Assembly (NCBI GenBank): GCA_028281865.1
Contig: JANQJB010000053.1
Location: forward strand, 1-49,516
DNA: 49,516 bases
Direction: 5' to 3'
DNA from: Marinagarivorans sp.
GTDB taxonomy: Bacteria; Pseudomonadota; Gammaproteobacteria; Pseudomonadales; Cellvibrionaceae
The stretch's first letter is position 1. Each line of letters starts with the position of its first letter. The notes beneath the pieces are model-generated. The model was not told the DNA's origin and searched no databases. It saw only the letters and a program-made list of their open reading frames with translations. Shown here piece after piece: positions 36,934 to 45,480 of the stretch. A program made the position numbers and the translations under genes.

Positions 36934-37899
36934 TTAAATAAGCTGGCTTTCAAGCCAGGCAGCCGCGCCCACAAAAGCAACTTCCGGGTGAATAATAAGG
37001 TCCACGGGTATTGGCGCAACTACTTTTTCCATTGCACCTTTTGCGGCGAACTTGGCGTTAAAGTCACTTTCCTTAAGAAACTCAATAAACCGTGGAAAAA
37101 TACCGCCAGTTATGTAGACACCGCCCGTGGCATTGTAGGTAAGCGCCAAGTTTCCGGCGAAACTGCCGGCAAAGCTACAAAATAGCTTCATTGTTTGAAA
37201 GCAAAGGTCGTCTTCCTTGGTAGTGCCCAAGCGAGAGATTTCTGCCGACCCAAGTTTATTGGCTTTTGTTTCAGTGGCACTAGCGAGTGCGTGATAAAGG
37301 TTAATCAAGCCGGGGCCGGAGATAAAATTCTCGGCTGACACGTGGCCGAGTTGAGCAATACCCGCCTTGATGACTTCTGCTTCGAGCGCGTCAGTCGGAG
37401 CAATATTCACATGTCCGCCCTCGCAGGCGACCGGAATATAGTTTCCGTTGTGGTAGACGACGCCTGCAACACCAAGCCCGGTGCCGGGGCCAAAGACCGC
37501 TTTATTGCCCTGCGGGTCATTGCTGCCAGGCTTTATTCGTGTCAAATCGTCGGGGGATAGATGGCTGCACGCCACTGCTAACGCACCATAGTCATTCATT
37601 GGAATAAACTTTTCCAACTTAAACTGTTGTTCCAATGATTCACAATCGATTAACCAGTCGATATTGGTCATTTGAATTTTTTTGCCAACGATTGGACCGG
37701 CGACGGCCGCACATAAGTATTTTGGTGAGAGCGTACCGAGGGAATCGAAATAGGCCGCTAGGGCTTGTTCAAATTTTGGGAATTCCTTGCCTTTGTATTT
37801 TTGAATATTTTCAATTTTAAAACCGTTAGCGTCTTTGGCAGTAATCGTGGCAAAGCGGGCATTGGTCCCGCCGATATCGGCAACAACATATGGATACAT
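36934..37899 (-). CDS. glk: Glucokinase
   Basis: ATP-dependent phosphorylation of glucose to glucose-6-phosphate, the entry of free glucose into metabolism. A 321-residue protein of the bacterial glucokinase (not ROK) family: VVADIGGTNARFATI phosphate-binding start, LCAAVAGPIVG, NDYGALAVA with the catalytic Asp, VFGPGTGLGVAGV, CEGGHVNIAP and GGVYITGGIFPRF. In a polysaccharide degrader it would use glucose released from glucans, such as by the GH5-type enzyme at the right edge (inference). Transcribed alone. Confidence 0.95.
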   Translation of the reverse strand: MYPYVVADIGGTNARFATITAKDANGFKIENIQKYKGKEFPKFEQALAAYFDSLGTLSPKYLCAAVAGPIVGKKIQMTNIDWLIDCESLEQQFKLEKFIPMNDYGALAVACSHLSPDDLTRIKPGSNDPQGNKAVFGPGTGLGVAGVVYHNGNYIPVACEGGHVNIAPTDALEAEVIKAGIAQLGHVSAENFISGPGLINLYHALASATETKANKLGSAEISRLGTTKEDDLCFQTMKLFCSFAGSFAGNLALTYNATGGVYITGGIFPRFIEFLKESDFNAKFAAKGAMEKVVAPIPVDLIIHPEVAFVGAAAWLESQLI

Positions 37900-38053
37900 A
37901 GACGGCTCTTGGGTCGACTCTCGCTAGCGAGTTAGGTTTAAACGGATGGGCTAGAATAGGCTAAAACTGCTTCTCATGATAGCATGTTCCCGAGAAAATA
38001 GGGTCTTAAACGCTTGAATATTTGTTGGTATAACTTGTCTAGGGCGCACCGCT

Positions 38054-38743
38054 ATGGCCAAACATATTGCTATTGTCGAGGACGAAATAGCTATTGCACA
38101 AAATTACTGCGACGCGCTGCGTCGCCAGGGTTACAAAGTTTCGCATTACGTCAATCGACCCGACGCAATGACAGCTTTTTCTCACCGTTTGCCGGATTTA
38201 GCGATTGTCGACGTGGGGCTCGGTGATGAAGTGGAGGGGGGATTTGATTTATGTCGTGAACTGCGAGCCAAAGCGCCTGAACTTCCGATCATATTTTTGA
38301 CCGCGCGTGACAGCGAATTAGATGTGGTTTCCGGCTTACGTTTAGGTGCTGACGATTACTTGACCAAGGATATTAGCCAAGTGCATTTGCTTGCGCGAAT
38401 TACTGCTTTGTTTCGTCGCGTAGAGGCGTTGCGAAAACCCGAAGATGGTGAAAAAGTCATTGAGCGCGGTGACCTTGTTCTCAACCTCGATACGATGGCG
38501 GCCAGCTGGAAAAGCAAACCGATTGATTTGACCGTGACGGAACTATGGATAGTAATCGCGCTAGCACAGCACCCAGGGCACGTCAAAAATAGGCAGCAAT
38601 TGATGGATGCTGCGAACGTTGTGCTTGATGACAATACCATTACTTCACATGTAAAGCGTATACGACGAAAATTTAAAGCCGTCGATAACGACTTTGATCA
38701 AATTCAAACAGCGTATGGAATGGGCTACCGTTGGTCGAGTTGA
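38054..38743 (+). CDS. OmpR-type response regulator (PdsR-like, dedicated sortase system)
   Basis: A 229-residue response regulator: receiver domain with phospho-acceptor D53 (LAIVDVGLGDEVEGGF), conserved Thr and Lys (IIFLTARDSE; DDYLTKDIS), and a C-terminal OmpR/PhoB winged helix (LTVTELWIVIALAQHPGHVKNRQQLMDAA, ITSHVKRIRRKF, GMGYRW). The unusual receiver wording (DVGLGDEVEGGFDLCREL) recalls the response regulator of the proteobacterial dedicated sortase system, and the partner kinase also fits. That family call comes from memory. No sortase or sortase target lies in the window. The kinase follows by 38 bp. Confidence 0.85.
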   Translation: MAKHIAIVEDEIAIAQNYCDALRRQGYKVSHYVNRPDAMTAFSHRLPDLAIVDVGLGDEVEGGFDLCRELRAKAPELPIIFLTARDSELDVVSGLRLGADDYLTKDISQVHLLARITALFRRVEALRKPEDGEKVIERGDLVLNLDTMAASWKSKPIDLTVTELWIVIALAQHPGHVKNRQQLMDAANVVLDDNTITSHVKRIRRKFKAVDNDFDQIQTAYGMGYRWSS

Positions 38744-38781
38744 ATTCCATTTTCCTTTCCTATAAGAGCCTCCGGTAAAAA

Positions 38782-40854
38782 ATGAAATTAAGATGGCAAC
38801 TGTTAATTGTCAGCTTATTGACCTTGTTTTTGCCTTGGGCAGGCTGTCAATACGTTAAGGAAATGGAGAGCGTACTGCAGCAAGGGCATCTGCGCTCCTT
38901 AGAAGCAACCGCCTCAGCTGCTGCTGCGCGGATTCAGCTCGATAACCGTCTTGTCGATCAACTGCAAGCCCACCACGTAAACCCCGATGAATCCGTTTTT
39001 TATTTGCATCGCATTGCCGGGCAGATTGTGGTTGACGGTTACTCGGATGGCTGGGGCGGCCTGAATATCGCGCGTCAAAAGTTATTGACTGTTGAGCCAT
39101 CGACGGACGATCAATTCCATGCAAATATACGTGGCGCCTTCGATGCTAACCACATATATGCATTTATTCATATTGAAGATAACGACATCGCCTACCATTC
39201 ACCGCAAAAAAAATTAGCCGAGATTGATTTTATTAGCTTGCGTTTGCTCGATGAAAATAATAAACAACGCGCCTTTCGAATTTATACTGCTGCGCCGGGA
39301 CGAGCCAGTGTAGTTTCCGCTAATTCATCTGCCCCTTCTAATCGCGAACACGCAATCGTGGCTTATTGGCAGGAATATGAACTCGGTTACATGGTGGAAC
39401 TTAAGATTCCGCGTGCTTTGGGCCATCTAGGTATAGGAATAGATTGTTATAACTCGAAAACGCAAAGTGTTTTGAGCATCGGTCGACAAGCCGGGCAGGT
39501 GGCCCGTGTAATTAATAGGGAGATAAATTTTGATAATGCCCTTATGGTTTTTACTGGCAACCATAAGCGGCTGTGGATGAGCAATAATTCTGGCTGGATA
39601 GTTGCCAGAGTAGGGAGGGCTTCAAATCAATACCCTGCGGGGGCATTGGAGAGAGATGTTTTTTTAAAAAGGCTTTATCGCTTGATTTTGGGCGAGCAAT
39701 CTTTTCAAACAGATATCGATAATGCGCGGGACGGGCGGATTGAATCTGAAGAAATGTTTACCGCGCTTGACGGTAAAAAAGCTCATCAATGGTATTCGCG
39801 CGAAGGAAATTATATTGCTCGCTTAGTGGTTCCCATATTTAATACTGGAGAGGAAAAGCGTGTAATAGGGAGCATAGTTGTCGAACAGAGCACCGATATT
39901 TTATTGGATCTCATTAACAGTGCGTTCGGTCGTGTATTATTTTATTCATTTATGGCAACTTTTTTTGCTGTATTTTGCCTGTTGGCTTATTCGAGTTGGC
40001 TATCGTTGCGGATTCGAAAACTCAGTCAAGCGGCGGAGCAGCTTGTGGATGAAAGTGGTCGTATTCGCACTGAATTCGTCCCGAGCAAAGCACAAGACGA
40101 AATTGGAGACTTATCACGCAGCTATCGTTTACTGCTGGATAGATTGCTGCGCTACACACAATATTTAGAAAGTTTGGCCAGTAAATTATCACACGAACTT
40201 AGAACACCCTTGGCCGTTGTTAAGTCCTCGGTAGAAAACCTCGAACACCAATCGCTTGACGAGTCAGCGCGCACCTATGTGCAGCGTGCTGGGGAGGGCC
40301 TGCATCGTTTATCTCATATTCTTAATGCCATGAGCGCCGCCAGTAGGTTAGAACAAACCATTCAGGCAACAGAGCGAGAGTGTTTTGATTTACGTTTGCT
40401 TTTGCAGGAGTTGGCGTTGGCTTACGCTGATATTTATCGTAACCATAAAATTACACTAAGTGCGCAAGAACAAGACTACCCGTTGTTGGGTGCTCCAGAG
40501 CTAATTGTGCAAATGCTTGATAAGCTCGTCGACAATGCCAGCGACTTTGCTCCAGCGGGAACCGAGATTAACATCGATTTGAGGCGCGAGGCCAAGGACA
40601 TATTTATAAGTGTTATTAACGAAGGACCTCCATTGCCTGAAGAGCATCAGACACAAATTTTCGACTCATTGTTTTCGATTCGCGAAGGTAACATCGAAGC
40701 AAATCGAGAAGCGGAAAACGAGGGCGTGCACTTAGGTCTCGGTTTATATATAGTGCGTTTAATTGTTGATTTCCACAGTGGATTTGTTCGAGCGTTTAAT
40801 CAGCCTGGCGGTAAAGTCGTATTTGAAGTCCAGCTTGATACAATGGAAAAATAA
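38782..40854 (+). CDS. Sensor histidine kinase (PdsS-like, dedicated sortase system)
   Basis: A 690-residue membrane kinase. First helix at about 5-22, then a long periplasmic region, a second helix at about 385-407 (VLFYSFMATFFAVFCLLAY), HAMP-like linker, H-box with H471 (SKLSHELRTPLAVV), N-box (QMLDKLVDNASDFAPAGTE) and G-box (LGLGLYIVRLIVDFHSG). Within the periplasmic part, residues near 110-235 (VDGYSDGW, FHANIRGAFDANHIYAFIHIEDND, YMVELKIPRALGHLGIGID) look like a family 9 carbohydrate-binding-type beta-sandwich; this is inference. Length and layout match the kinase of the proteobacterial dedicated sortase system. Confidence 0.85.
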   Translation: MKLRWQLLIVSLLTLFLPWAGCQYVKEMESVLQQGHLRSLEATASAAAARIQLDNRLVDQLQAHHVNPDESVFYLHRIAGQIVVDGYSDGWGGLNIARQKLLTVEPSTDDQFHANIRGAFDANHIYAFIHIEDNDIAYHSPQKKLAEIDFISLRLLDENNKQRAFRIYTAAPGRASVVSANSSAPSNREHAIVAYWQEYELGYMVELKIPRALGHLGIGIDCYNSKTQSVLSIGRQAGQVARVINREINFDNALMVFTGNHKRLWMSNNSGWIVARVGRASNQYPAGALERDVFLKRLYRLILGEQSFQTDIDNARDGRIESEEMFTALDGKKAHQWYSREGNYIARLVVPIFNTGEEKRVIGSIVVEQSTDILLDLINSAFGRVLFYSFMATFFAVFCLLAYSSWLSLRIRKLSQAAEQLVDESGRIRTEFVPSKAQDEIGDLSRSYRLLLDRLLRYTQYLESLASKLSHELRTPLAVVKSSVENLEHQSLDESARTYVQRAGEGLHRLSHILNAMSAASRLEQTIQATERECFDLRLLLQELALAYADIYRNHKITLSAQEQDYPLLGAPELIVQMLDKLVDNASDFAPAGTEINIDLRREAKDIFISVINEGPPLPEEHQTQIFDSLFSIREGNIEANREAENEGVHLGLGLYIVRLIVDFHSGFVRAFNQPGGKVVFEVQLDTMEK

Positions 40855-40885
40855 GCACTTAAGCTATTGTAAGCAAGTGCTTATT
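40850..40885 (+). terminator. Hairpin at the kinase stop codon
   Basis: AATAAGCACTT and AAGTGCTTATT form an 11-bp stem around a 14-base loop. The left arm contains the TAA stop of the kinase gene. No long T-run follows, so termination may be weak. Confidence 0.5.
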
Positions 40886-40904
40886 TGATCAAATTTGGCA
40901 CTGA

Positions 40905-41031
40905 GTTTCCTTGAAGTAGGGGCACTATTCCTGACTGTGAAAATCTTGGATGATTTTGACAGAGCCCCCAGGGAAGGGTTGAGGGGGAGCGCCTAGCTTG
41001 GTCAGGAATAGTGCCCCTACTTCAAGGAAAC
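40905..41031. repeat. Long-inverted-repeat element 2
   Basis: Perfect 31-bp inverted arms (40905-40935 and 41001-41031; outer ends GTTTCCTTGAAG and CTTCAAGGAAAC) around 65 bp. The interior has AAAATC-TTGGAT-GATTTT and CCCCC...GGGGG hairpins and the 9-mer GCGCCTAGC at 40989-40997, three bases before the right arm. It lies between two convergent genes. No open frame and no obvious target duplication were seen. Confidence 0.85.
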
Positions 41032-41062
41032 GGTCTCGCTAAAGCCTAAAAAAACGAATAAC

Positions 41063-41656
41063 TCACCGCCAATACTTTTCCCAAACATCCATTACTTTTT
41101 CGACATAGGTCGTTTTCCCTAAACTACCGTTGTAACGCGCAAGAGCTTCAATCCAATCGCCATCAGCACGTTTTAAGTAGTGTTTTAGAATGGTACAGCC
41201 ATAGCGTAGGTTAGTTTCCATATTCATTAAATTATCGTTTTCGCGCCCGATTTCTCTTTTCCAAAAGGGCATAACCTGCATCATCCCCTGTGCGCCAACG
41301 CGTGAAACAGCAAAGCGATCAAAATGGCTTTCAATATGAATAATAGCGAGCACTAATTCCGGCGAAACCTCAGCCCTCTTCGCCGCGCGATGAACGGCTT
41401 TTAAAATGTGCAGCTGTTGCTCCTTATCTTTGACATAGCGAGAAATCGGCCCGATTTTTGAAACGAGCCAAACTTCCGCGTCAAACTTATCTTCAAAACT
41501 CGAATTGCTGTCGTTGATGCTTTGCTTCAACAAACTGCGTAGTTCTGGGTCAACCGTCGCGGTTTTGGCAAAGATAGGCGAACAGTAAACCCAAAAGATA
41601 GAAGTTACTGCAACAAAAAAAAGTAGCTGATATTTATTTTGCCTGCCCGCCAACAT
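41063..41656 (-). CDS. Lytic transglycosylase (SLT domain)
   Basis: A 197-residue exported murein lytic transglycosylase. The signal peptide ([22 protein letters not shown]) is followed by a helical spacer and the SLT domain: [29 protein letters not shown] with the catalytic Glu in the IES motif, then [13 protein letters not shown] and [11 protein letters not shown] 41656 was chosen over the longer frame from 41719 because it puts the signal peptide at the N-terminus. It overlaps the proS end by 23 bases on the same strand, so the two genes are probably co-transcribed. Confidence 0.92.
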   Translation of the reverse strand: MLAGRQNKYQLLFFVAVTSIFWVYCSPIFAKTATVDPELRSLLKQSINDSNSSFEDKFDAEVWLVSKIGPISRYVKDKEQQLHILKAVHRAAKRAEVSPELVLAIIHIESHFDRFAVSRVGAQGMMQVMPFWKREIGRENDNLMNMETNLRYGCTILKHYLKRADGDWIEALARYNGSLGKTTYVEKVMDVWEKYWR

Positions 41657-43370
41657 TGATCTTATTTTGCAATACCTTACTGATATCTTCGAGCGCGACA
41701 TCCGATCCCTGCTCGTCACGTCGACCGCGATATTCCACTAGATTTTTCTCTAGACCGCGATCACCTATAACCACGCGATGAGGGATACCCATAAGTTCGA
41801 CATCCGCTAACATCGCACCCAATCTCGCTTTTTCCTCGTCCATTAGTAGCACATCCAAGCCAGCATCAGTGAGCAAGCGGTAGAGATTTTCTGCTTCGGT
41901 TCTCACTTTTTCCGACTTGTGGTAATTAATTGGGACGATCGCCACGTTAAAGGGTGCGATAGCGTCGGGCCAAATGATGCCATTGTCATCGTGGTTTTGT
42001 TCGATCGTAGCGGCTACGATGCGTGATACTCCAATCCCATAACACCCCATTGTCATTACCTGCGCCTTGCCGTTCTCGTTAAGTGCCGTTGCATTCATCG
42101 CTTCTGAATATTTTGTTCCCAGTTGAAAAATATGGCCAACTTCGATACCTCGTTTTACTGCCAGTGTGCCTCGGCCATCGGGGCTTGGGTCGCCGCTTAC
42201 AACGTTGCGAATATCAGCTACTGCATCAAAGCTGGCTTCTTTTCCCCAGTTAGCGTTGCGCAAATGGAAGCCTGTGTCGTTAGCACCACAAACAAAATTA
42301 ATTGCATTAGCCGCCGCGCGGTCGGCGACAACTTTAACACTTAAGTTTATCGGTCCTAGGGAACCGACCTCAGCGCCAACAGCTTTTAATACCTGCTCGT
42401 CACTGGCAAAACAAAGTGGTGAGGCAACTCCCTCAAGCTTTGCAGCTTTTATTTCGTTAAGCTCGTGATCCCCGCGAATTACCAACGCGATTAATTCGGG
42501 CTCTTCTTCGTTACTCTCAGCCAGAACAAAAAGCGTTTTAACTATCCTGTGAGCTTCCGTGTTCAGAAATGCGCTGACTTCCTCGATAGTCTTTTGGTTG
42601 GGTGTGGCAACCTTTTCGGCATCGAGCTCGTCCTCTGCTAGTTTTGCCGGCGCTATTGCTTCGGCCATTTCGATGTTAGCGGCAAAGTCGCTTTCGCTGC
42701 TAAATACAATGTCGTCTTCACCGCTTTTGGCCAACACGTGAAATTCATGCGAGCCCGAACCGCCGATTGAACCCGTGTCTGCGAGCACCGCACGATAATC
42801 CAAACCGATGCGATCAAAAATATTACAGTAGGTTTGGAACATGATGTCATAGGTATTTTCTAGGCATTCTTGCGACAAGTGAAAGGAATAGGCATCTTTC
42901 ATTAAAAATTCGCGTGCGCGCATCACACCAAAACGCGGCCTGACTTCGTCGCGAAACTTAGTTTGAATTTGATAAAAGTTGGCCGGAAGTTGTTTATAGC
43001 TGTTAACTTCGTTGCGGATTAAATCGGTAATCACTTCTTCATGGGTCGGTCCCAAACAAAAACGATTGCAGTGTCGGTCATCGAAGCGTGTCAGTTCAGG
43101 ACCAAACTGCTCCCATCGGCCCGACTCTTGCCACAAATCTGCGGGCTGTACCACGGGCATTAAAACTTCTTGTGCACCGGATTTGTCCATTTCCTCGCGC
43201 ACAATGTTTTCCACTTTGCGCAAAACACGCAATCCCAGGGGTAACCAATTATAGAGCCCTGATGCGAGTCTACGAATTATGCCCGCACGCAGCATTAATT
43301 GGTGGCTCACGACGACAGCGTCGGAAGGCGTTTCTTTTTGTGTAGCAATGAGGTACTGACTGGCACGCAT
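41634..43370 (-). CDS. proS: Prolyl-tRNA synthetase
   Basis: Charges tRNA-Pro. A 578-residue bacterial-type enzyme with the class II motifs: motif 1 around [30 protein letters not shown], motif 2 in [26 protein letters not shown], and motif 3 in [17 protein letters not shown]. The inserted editing domain (residues about 230-400; [20 protein letters not shown]) is present. The anticodon-binding domain follows ([34 protein letters not shown]). Length is typical. The lytic transglycosylase gene overlaps its end. Confidence 0.97.
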   Translation of the reverse strand: MRASQYLIATQKETPSDAVVVSHQLMLRAGIIRRLASGLYNWLPLGLRVLRKVENIVREEMDKSGAQEVLMPVVQPADLWQESGRWEQFGPELTRFDDRHCNRFCLGPTHEEVITDLIRNEVNSYKQLPANFYQIQTKFRDEVRPRFGVMRAREFLMKDAYSFHLSQECLENTYDIMFQTYCNIFDRIGLDYRAVLADTGSIGGSGSHEFHVLAKSGEDDIVFSSESDFAANIEMAEAIAPAKLAEDELDAEKVATPNQKTIEEVSAFLNTEAHRIVKTLFVLAESNEEEPELIALVIRGDHELNEIKAAKLEGVASPLCFASDEQVLKAVGAEVGSLGPINLSVKVVADRAAANAINFVCGANDTGFHLRNANWGKEASFDAVADIRNVVSGDPSPDGRGTLAVKRGIEVGHIFQLGTKYSEAMNATALNENGKAQVMTMGCYGIGVSRIVAATIEQNHDDNGIIWPDAIAPFNVAIVPINYHKSEKVRTEAENLYRLLTDAGLDVLLMDEEKARLGAMLADVELMGIPHRVVIGDRGLEKNLVEYRGRRDEQGSDVALEDISKVLQNKINVGGQAK

Positions 43371-43492
43371 AGCGAACTCGCTTATTAAAATGCAACTGAT
43401 AAATATTAGGGCGGTTATTTTAGCCTAAGGTGCGGCGATGGAAAATGGTTGAGCTTCAGAACAGTTTGGAGATTTGTTTAGTGCAGAAGAAG

Positions 43493-43520
43493 CCTGCGCC
43501 TATACGAGATTAGGCGCAGG
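43493..43520 (-). terminator. Terminator of the HU-type gene
   Basis: Perfect 10-bp GC-rich stem CCTGCGCCTA / TAGGCGCAGG with an eight-base loop, 31 bp past the stop of the HU-type gene. The minus strand continues CTTCTTCTGC, a weak U-rich tail. Confidence 0.7.
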
Positions 43521-43551
43521 GCAAGAAACGAATACTTTCAGTGCTTGAATA

Positions 43552-43998
43552 TTATTCGGCCATCTCTTTAAGCTTTTTAAGAGGGCGAATTTTCACTTGA
43601 ATGCTAGCAGGTTTGGCTTTGAACGTAGTTTCTTCGCCAGTGAATGGGTTAATGCCTTTGCGTGCACGGCGTGCAGGCTTTTTAACCGTAGCGATTTTCA
43701 ATAAGCCAGGCAGTACAAACTCCCCGCAGCCGCGTTTTGATACGTGAGCAGCGATGATCTCCGAAAGCTCCTCCAATACAGCGTTCACATCTTTACGACT
43801 TAACTCCGTCGCGTCAACGATACGGTTTAAAATATCCGTTTTAGAATACCGATCTTTGATAGCCGTTAATTTCTTAACGGGAGCTTTTTTTGCTGGAGCA
43901 GCCTTTTTGGCAGGAGCTTTCTTCTTAGCAGCGACTTTTTTTGCTGGTGCTTTCTTAGCTGGAGCTTTTTTGGCAGTTGCTTTTTTACGTGCGGCCAT
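43552..43998 (-). CDS. HU-family DNA-binding protein with Lys/Ala/Pro-rich N-terminal tail
   Basis: A 148-residue nucleoid protein made of two parts. Residues 1-45 are a low-complexity KKAPAKK-type tail like eukaryotic histone H1 or Pseudomonas AlgP. Residues 50-148 are an HU/IHF domain (YSKTDILNRIVDATELSRKDVNAVLEELSEIIAAH, FVLPGLLKIATVKKPARRARKGINPFTGEE), with the conserved NPFTGE turn at the DNA-binding arm. It probably bends and compacts DNA; the tail would add non-specific binding. It has its own terminator and a long AT-rich upstream region. Confidence 0.93.
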   Translation of the reverse strand: MAARKKATAKKAPAKKAPAKKVAAKKKAPAKKAAPAKKAPVKKLTAIKDRYSKTDILNRIVDATELSRKDVNAVLEELSEIIAAHVSKRGCGEFVLPGLLKIATVKKPARRARKGINPFTGEETTFKAKPASIQVKIRPLKKLKEMAE

Positions 43999-45042
43999 TG
44001 TTTACCCTCGAAGTGTTATGGAAAAGTTGTGGTGAGTTTATTGTCTGATTGTTGTGCATCATAAAGCAGCTCTTGGTTGATTATAGGTTCAACAATACTT
44101 TCAATATTATTAACAACCTTATCCGAACCTTTGCCTCGTGCCTTGCTCTTTTACCTTAAAGTGAACTGCACTTGAACTGTAAAGTAAACTTTTTGGAGTG
44201 AGCTTGGAAACGACGCAAAAGAAGTGCTTACCGTGCTTGAGCTATATATAGTGTATTAATCTCGCTACGGCAACAAAAATTTAAAAAAACACGCTATTTT
44301 TAGTGTTTTTTTTACTTTTTGCGGTACTTTTAACGCTTCTGTTTAGTTTCGAAAGTTCAAATGCGTGTTTAAATGCAATCTGTCTACGTAGTAGTTTTCT
44401 CTAAACGAAGCATTACTTAGTTTCCGTTTTGCGGTACACATTCAATCGTGAAAGGCCGCGCACTATAACAGGCCCATTTGCAAAAAGGCAATGATCTGAT
44501 TTGGCGCACTGTGAAAGGGGCATCTCTTTCCATTCGCGTTAAAATTGTCGAAGCTCTGACATGCTTTCCAGTGCAAGTAAAACTTTTTCTGTGAGTTGGA
44601 GCAACACTCGTGTAGTCACTGATTTATCTTCGGCATATTTTTGGCCGCGTGGTACATTGCAAAATATTGCTTTGCAATAAGCTTATGATGCAAAGTTGAC
44701 AACCCTTGTAGTGAAAAAACTGTTTTGTTCGTGAGTTTAGTTTGTCGCATTGCGATGTGGGTATGATCGAACATGAAATCTTTTCTATTGCAGGGTCCTT
44801 TTCTGCCCGATAAATACTCTTTAGATGTCTGACGTCTGCCAGATAAATTGGACAGGCTCATTGAAGCATTTTCGATCTGATAGCGGCATGATGTCGCTGC
44901 GATTTCTGTCATGTATAATGCGCTCCCTCATAATTTTACTGGCTTTGCGAGCCCGTATTGTGTAATTATTGATCAATATTGATGGGTCTAGGCCGATGAG
45001 TGGCCTCTAAAGCTGAGAGTGATAGTTGGTTGAGGAAGTGTT
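43999..45042. other. Long AT-rich divergent intergenic region
   Basis: A gap of 1044 bp between the HU-type gene (minus) and the fmdB-family gene (plus). A stem AAAAAACAC/GTGTTTTTT (44284-44311) with a following T-run looks like a weak intrinsic terminator on the plus strand. A 98-codon minus-strand frame (44616-44912) shows no protein features. Otherwise I see only promoter-like AT-rich sequence; an undetected small RNA is possible. Confidence 0.4.
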
Positions 45043-45414
45043 ATGCCTTTTTATGAGTATCAATGTCGGGCGTGCGGATACGAATTTGAAGCCTTACAAA
45101 AGATGGGCGACGAGCCGTTAACGGAATGCCCTGCATGCCATAAAGCGGAGTTAAGAAAGAAAGTAAGTGCCGCGGCTTTCCGTTTGAAGGGGGGCGGCTG
45201 GTATGAAACGGATTTTAAGTCAGGTGATAAAAAGAATGTCGCCGGTGACGAAAATAAGTCGAACGATACTTCTGGGAATGGATCTGGCGATGGCTCCTCG
45301 GGAGAGCGTTCCAAAGATAAGAAATCTGACAGTAAAGAGAACAAAGCTGGCGAGTCTAAAAAGACCAGTGATAATACCACAAGTACTAAAAAACCTGACG
45401 CTTCTAAAAGTTAA
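45043..45414 (+). CDS. FmdB-family zinc ribbon protein
   Basis: A 123-residue protein. The first 40 residues form the FmdB/CxxC zinc ribbon (MPFYEYQCRACGYEFEALQ, ECPACHK) with two CxxC pairs. SAAAFRLKGGGWYETDF follows, and the last half is a hydrophilic Ser/Lys/Asp-rich tail without structure. Function is uncertain; related genes commonly stand before aspS in gammaproteobacteria, as here (66-bp gap). A regulatory or nucleic-acid binding role is usually assumed. Confidence 0.9.
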   Translation: MPFYEYQCRACGYEFEALQKMGDEPLTECPACHKAELRKKVSAAAFRLKGGGWYETDFKSGDKKNVAGDENKSNDTSGNGSGDGSSGERSKDKKSDSKENKAGESKKTSDNTTSTKKPDASKS

Positions 45415-45480
45415 GATGAATGGCAACGAGTTTAGAAGTGCTGGGAGAGAACTAGAGTAATTAAACAAACAGGTATTTTT

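Noticed and set aside
40905-41031. Integron attC site
   Set aside because: Neither arm ends in the RYYYAAC/GTTRRRY core, the arms are perfect with no extrahelical bases, and the neighbouring genes are chromosomal, not cassette-like.
41657-41719. Longer N-terminus of the lytic transglycosylase
   Set aside because: It would place 21 residues before the signal peptide and overlap proS by 86 bases. ATG 41656 gives a normal signal peptide.
44616-44912. 98-codon minus-strand frame in the HU-fmdB gap
   Set aside because: No recognisable domain and no clear ribosome binding site. Length is within chance expectation for an AT-rich gap.
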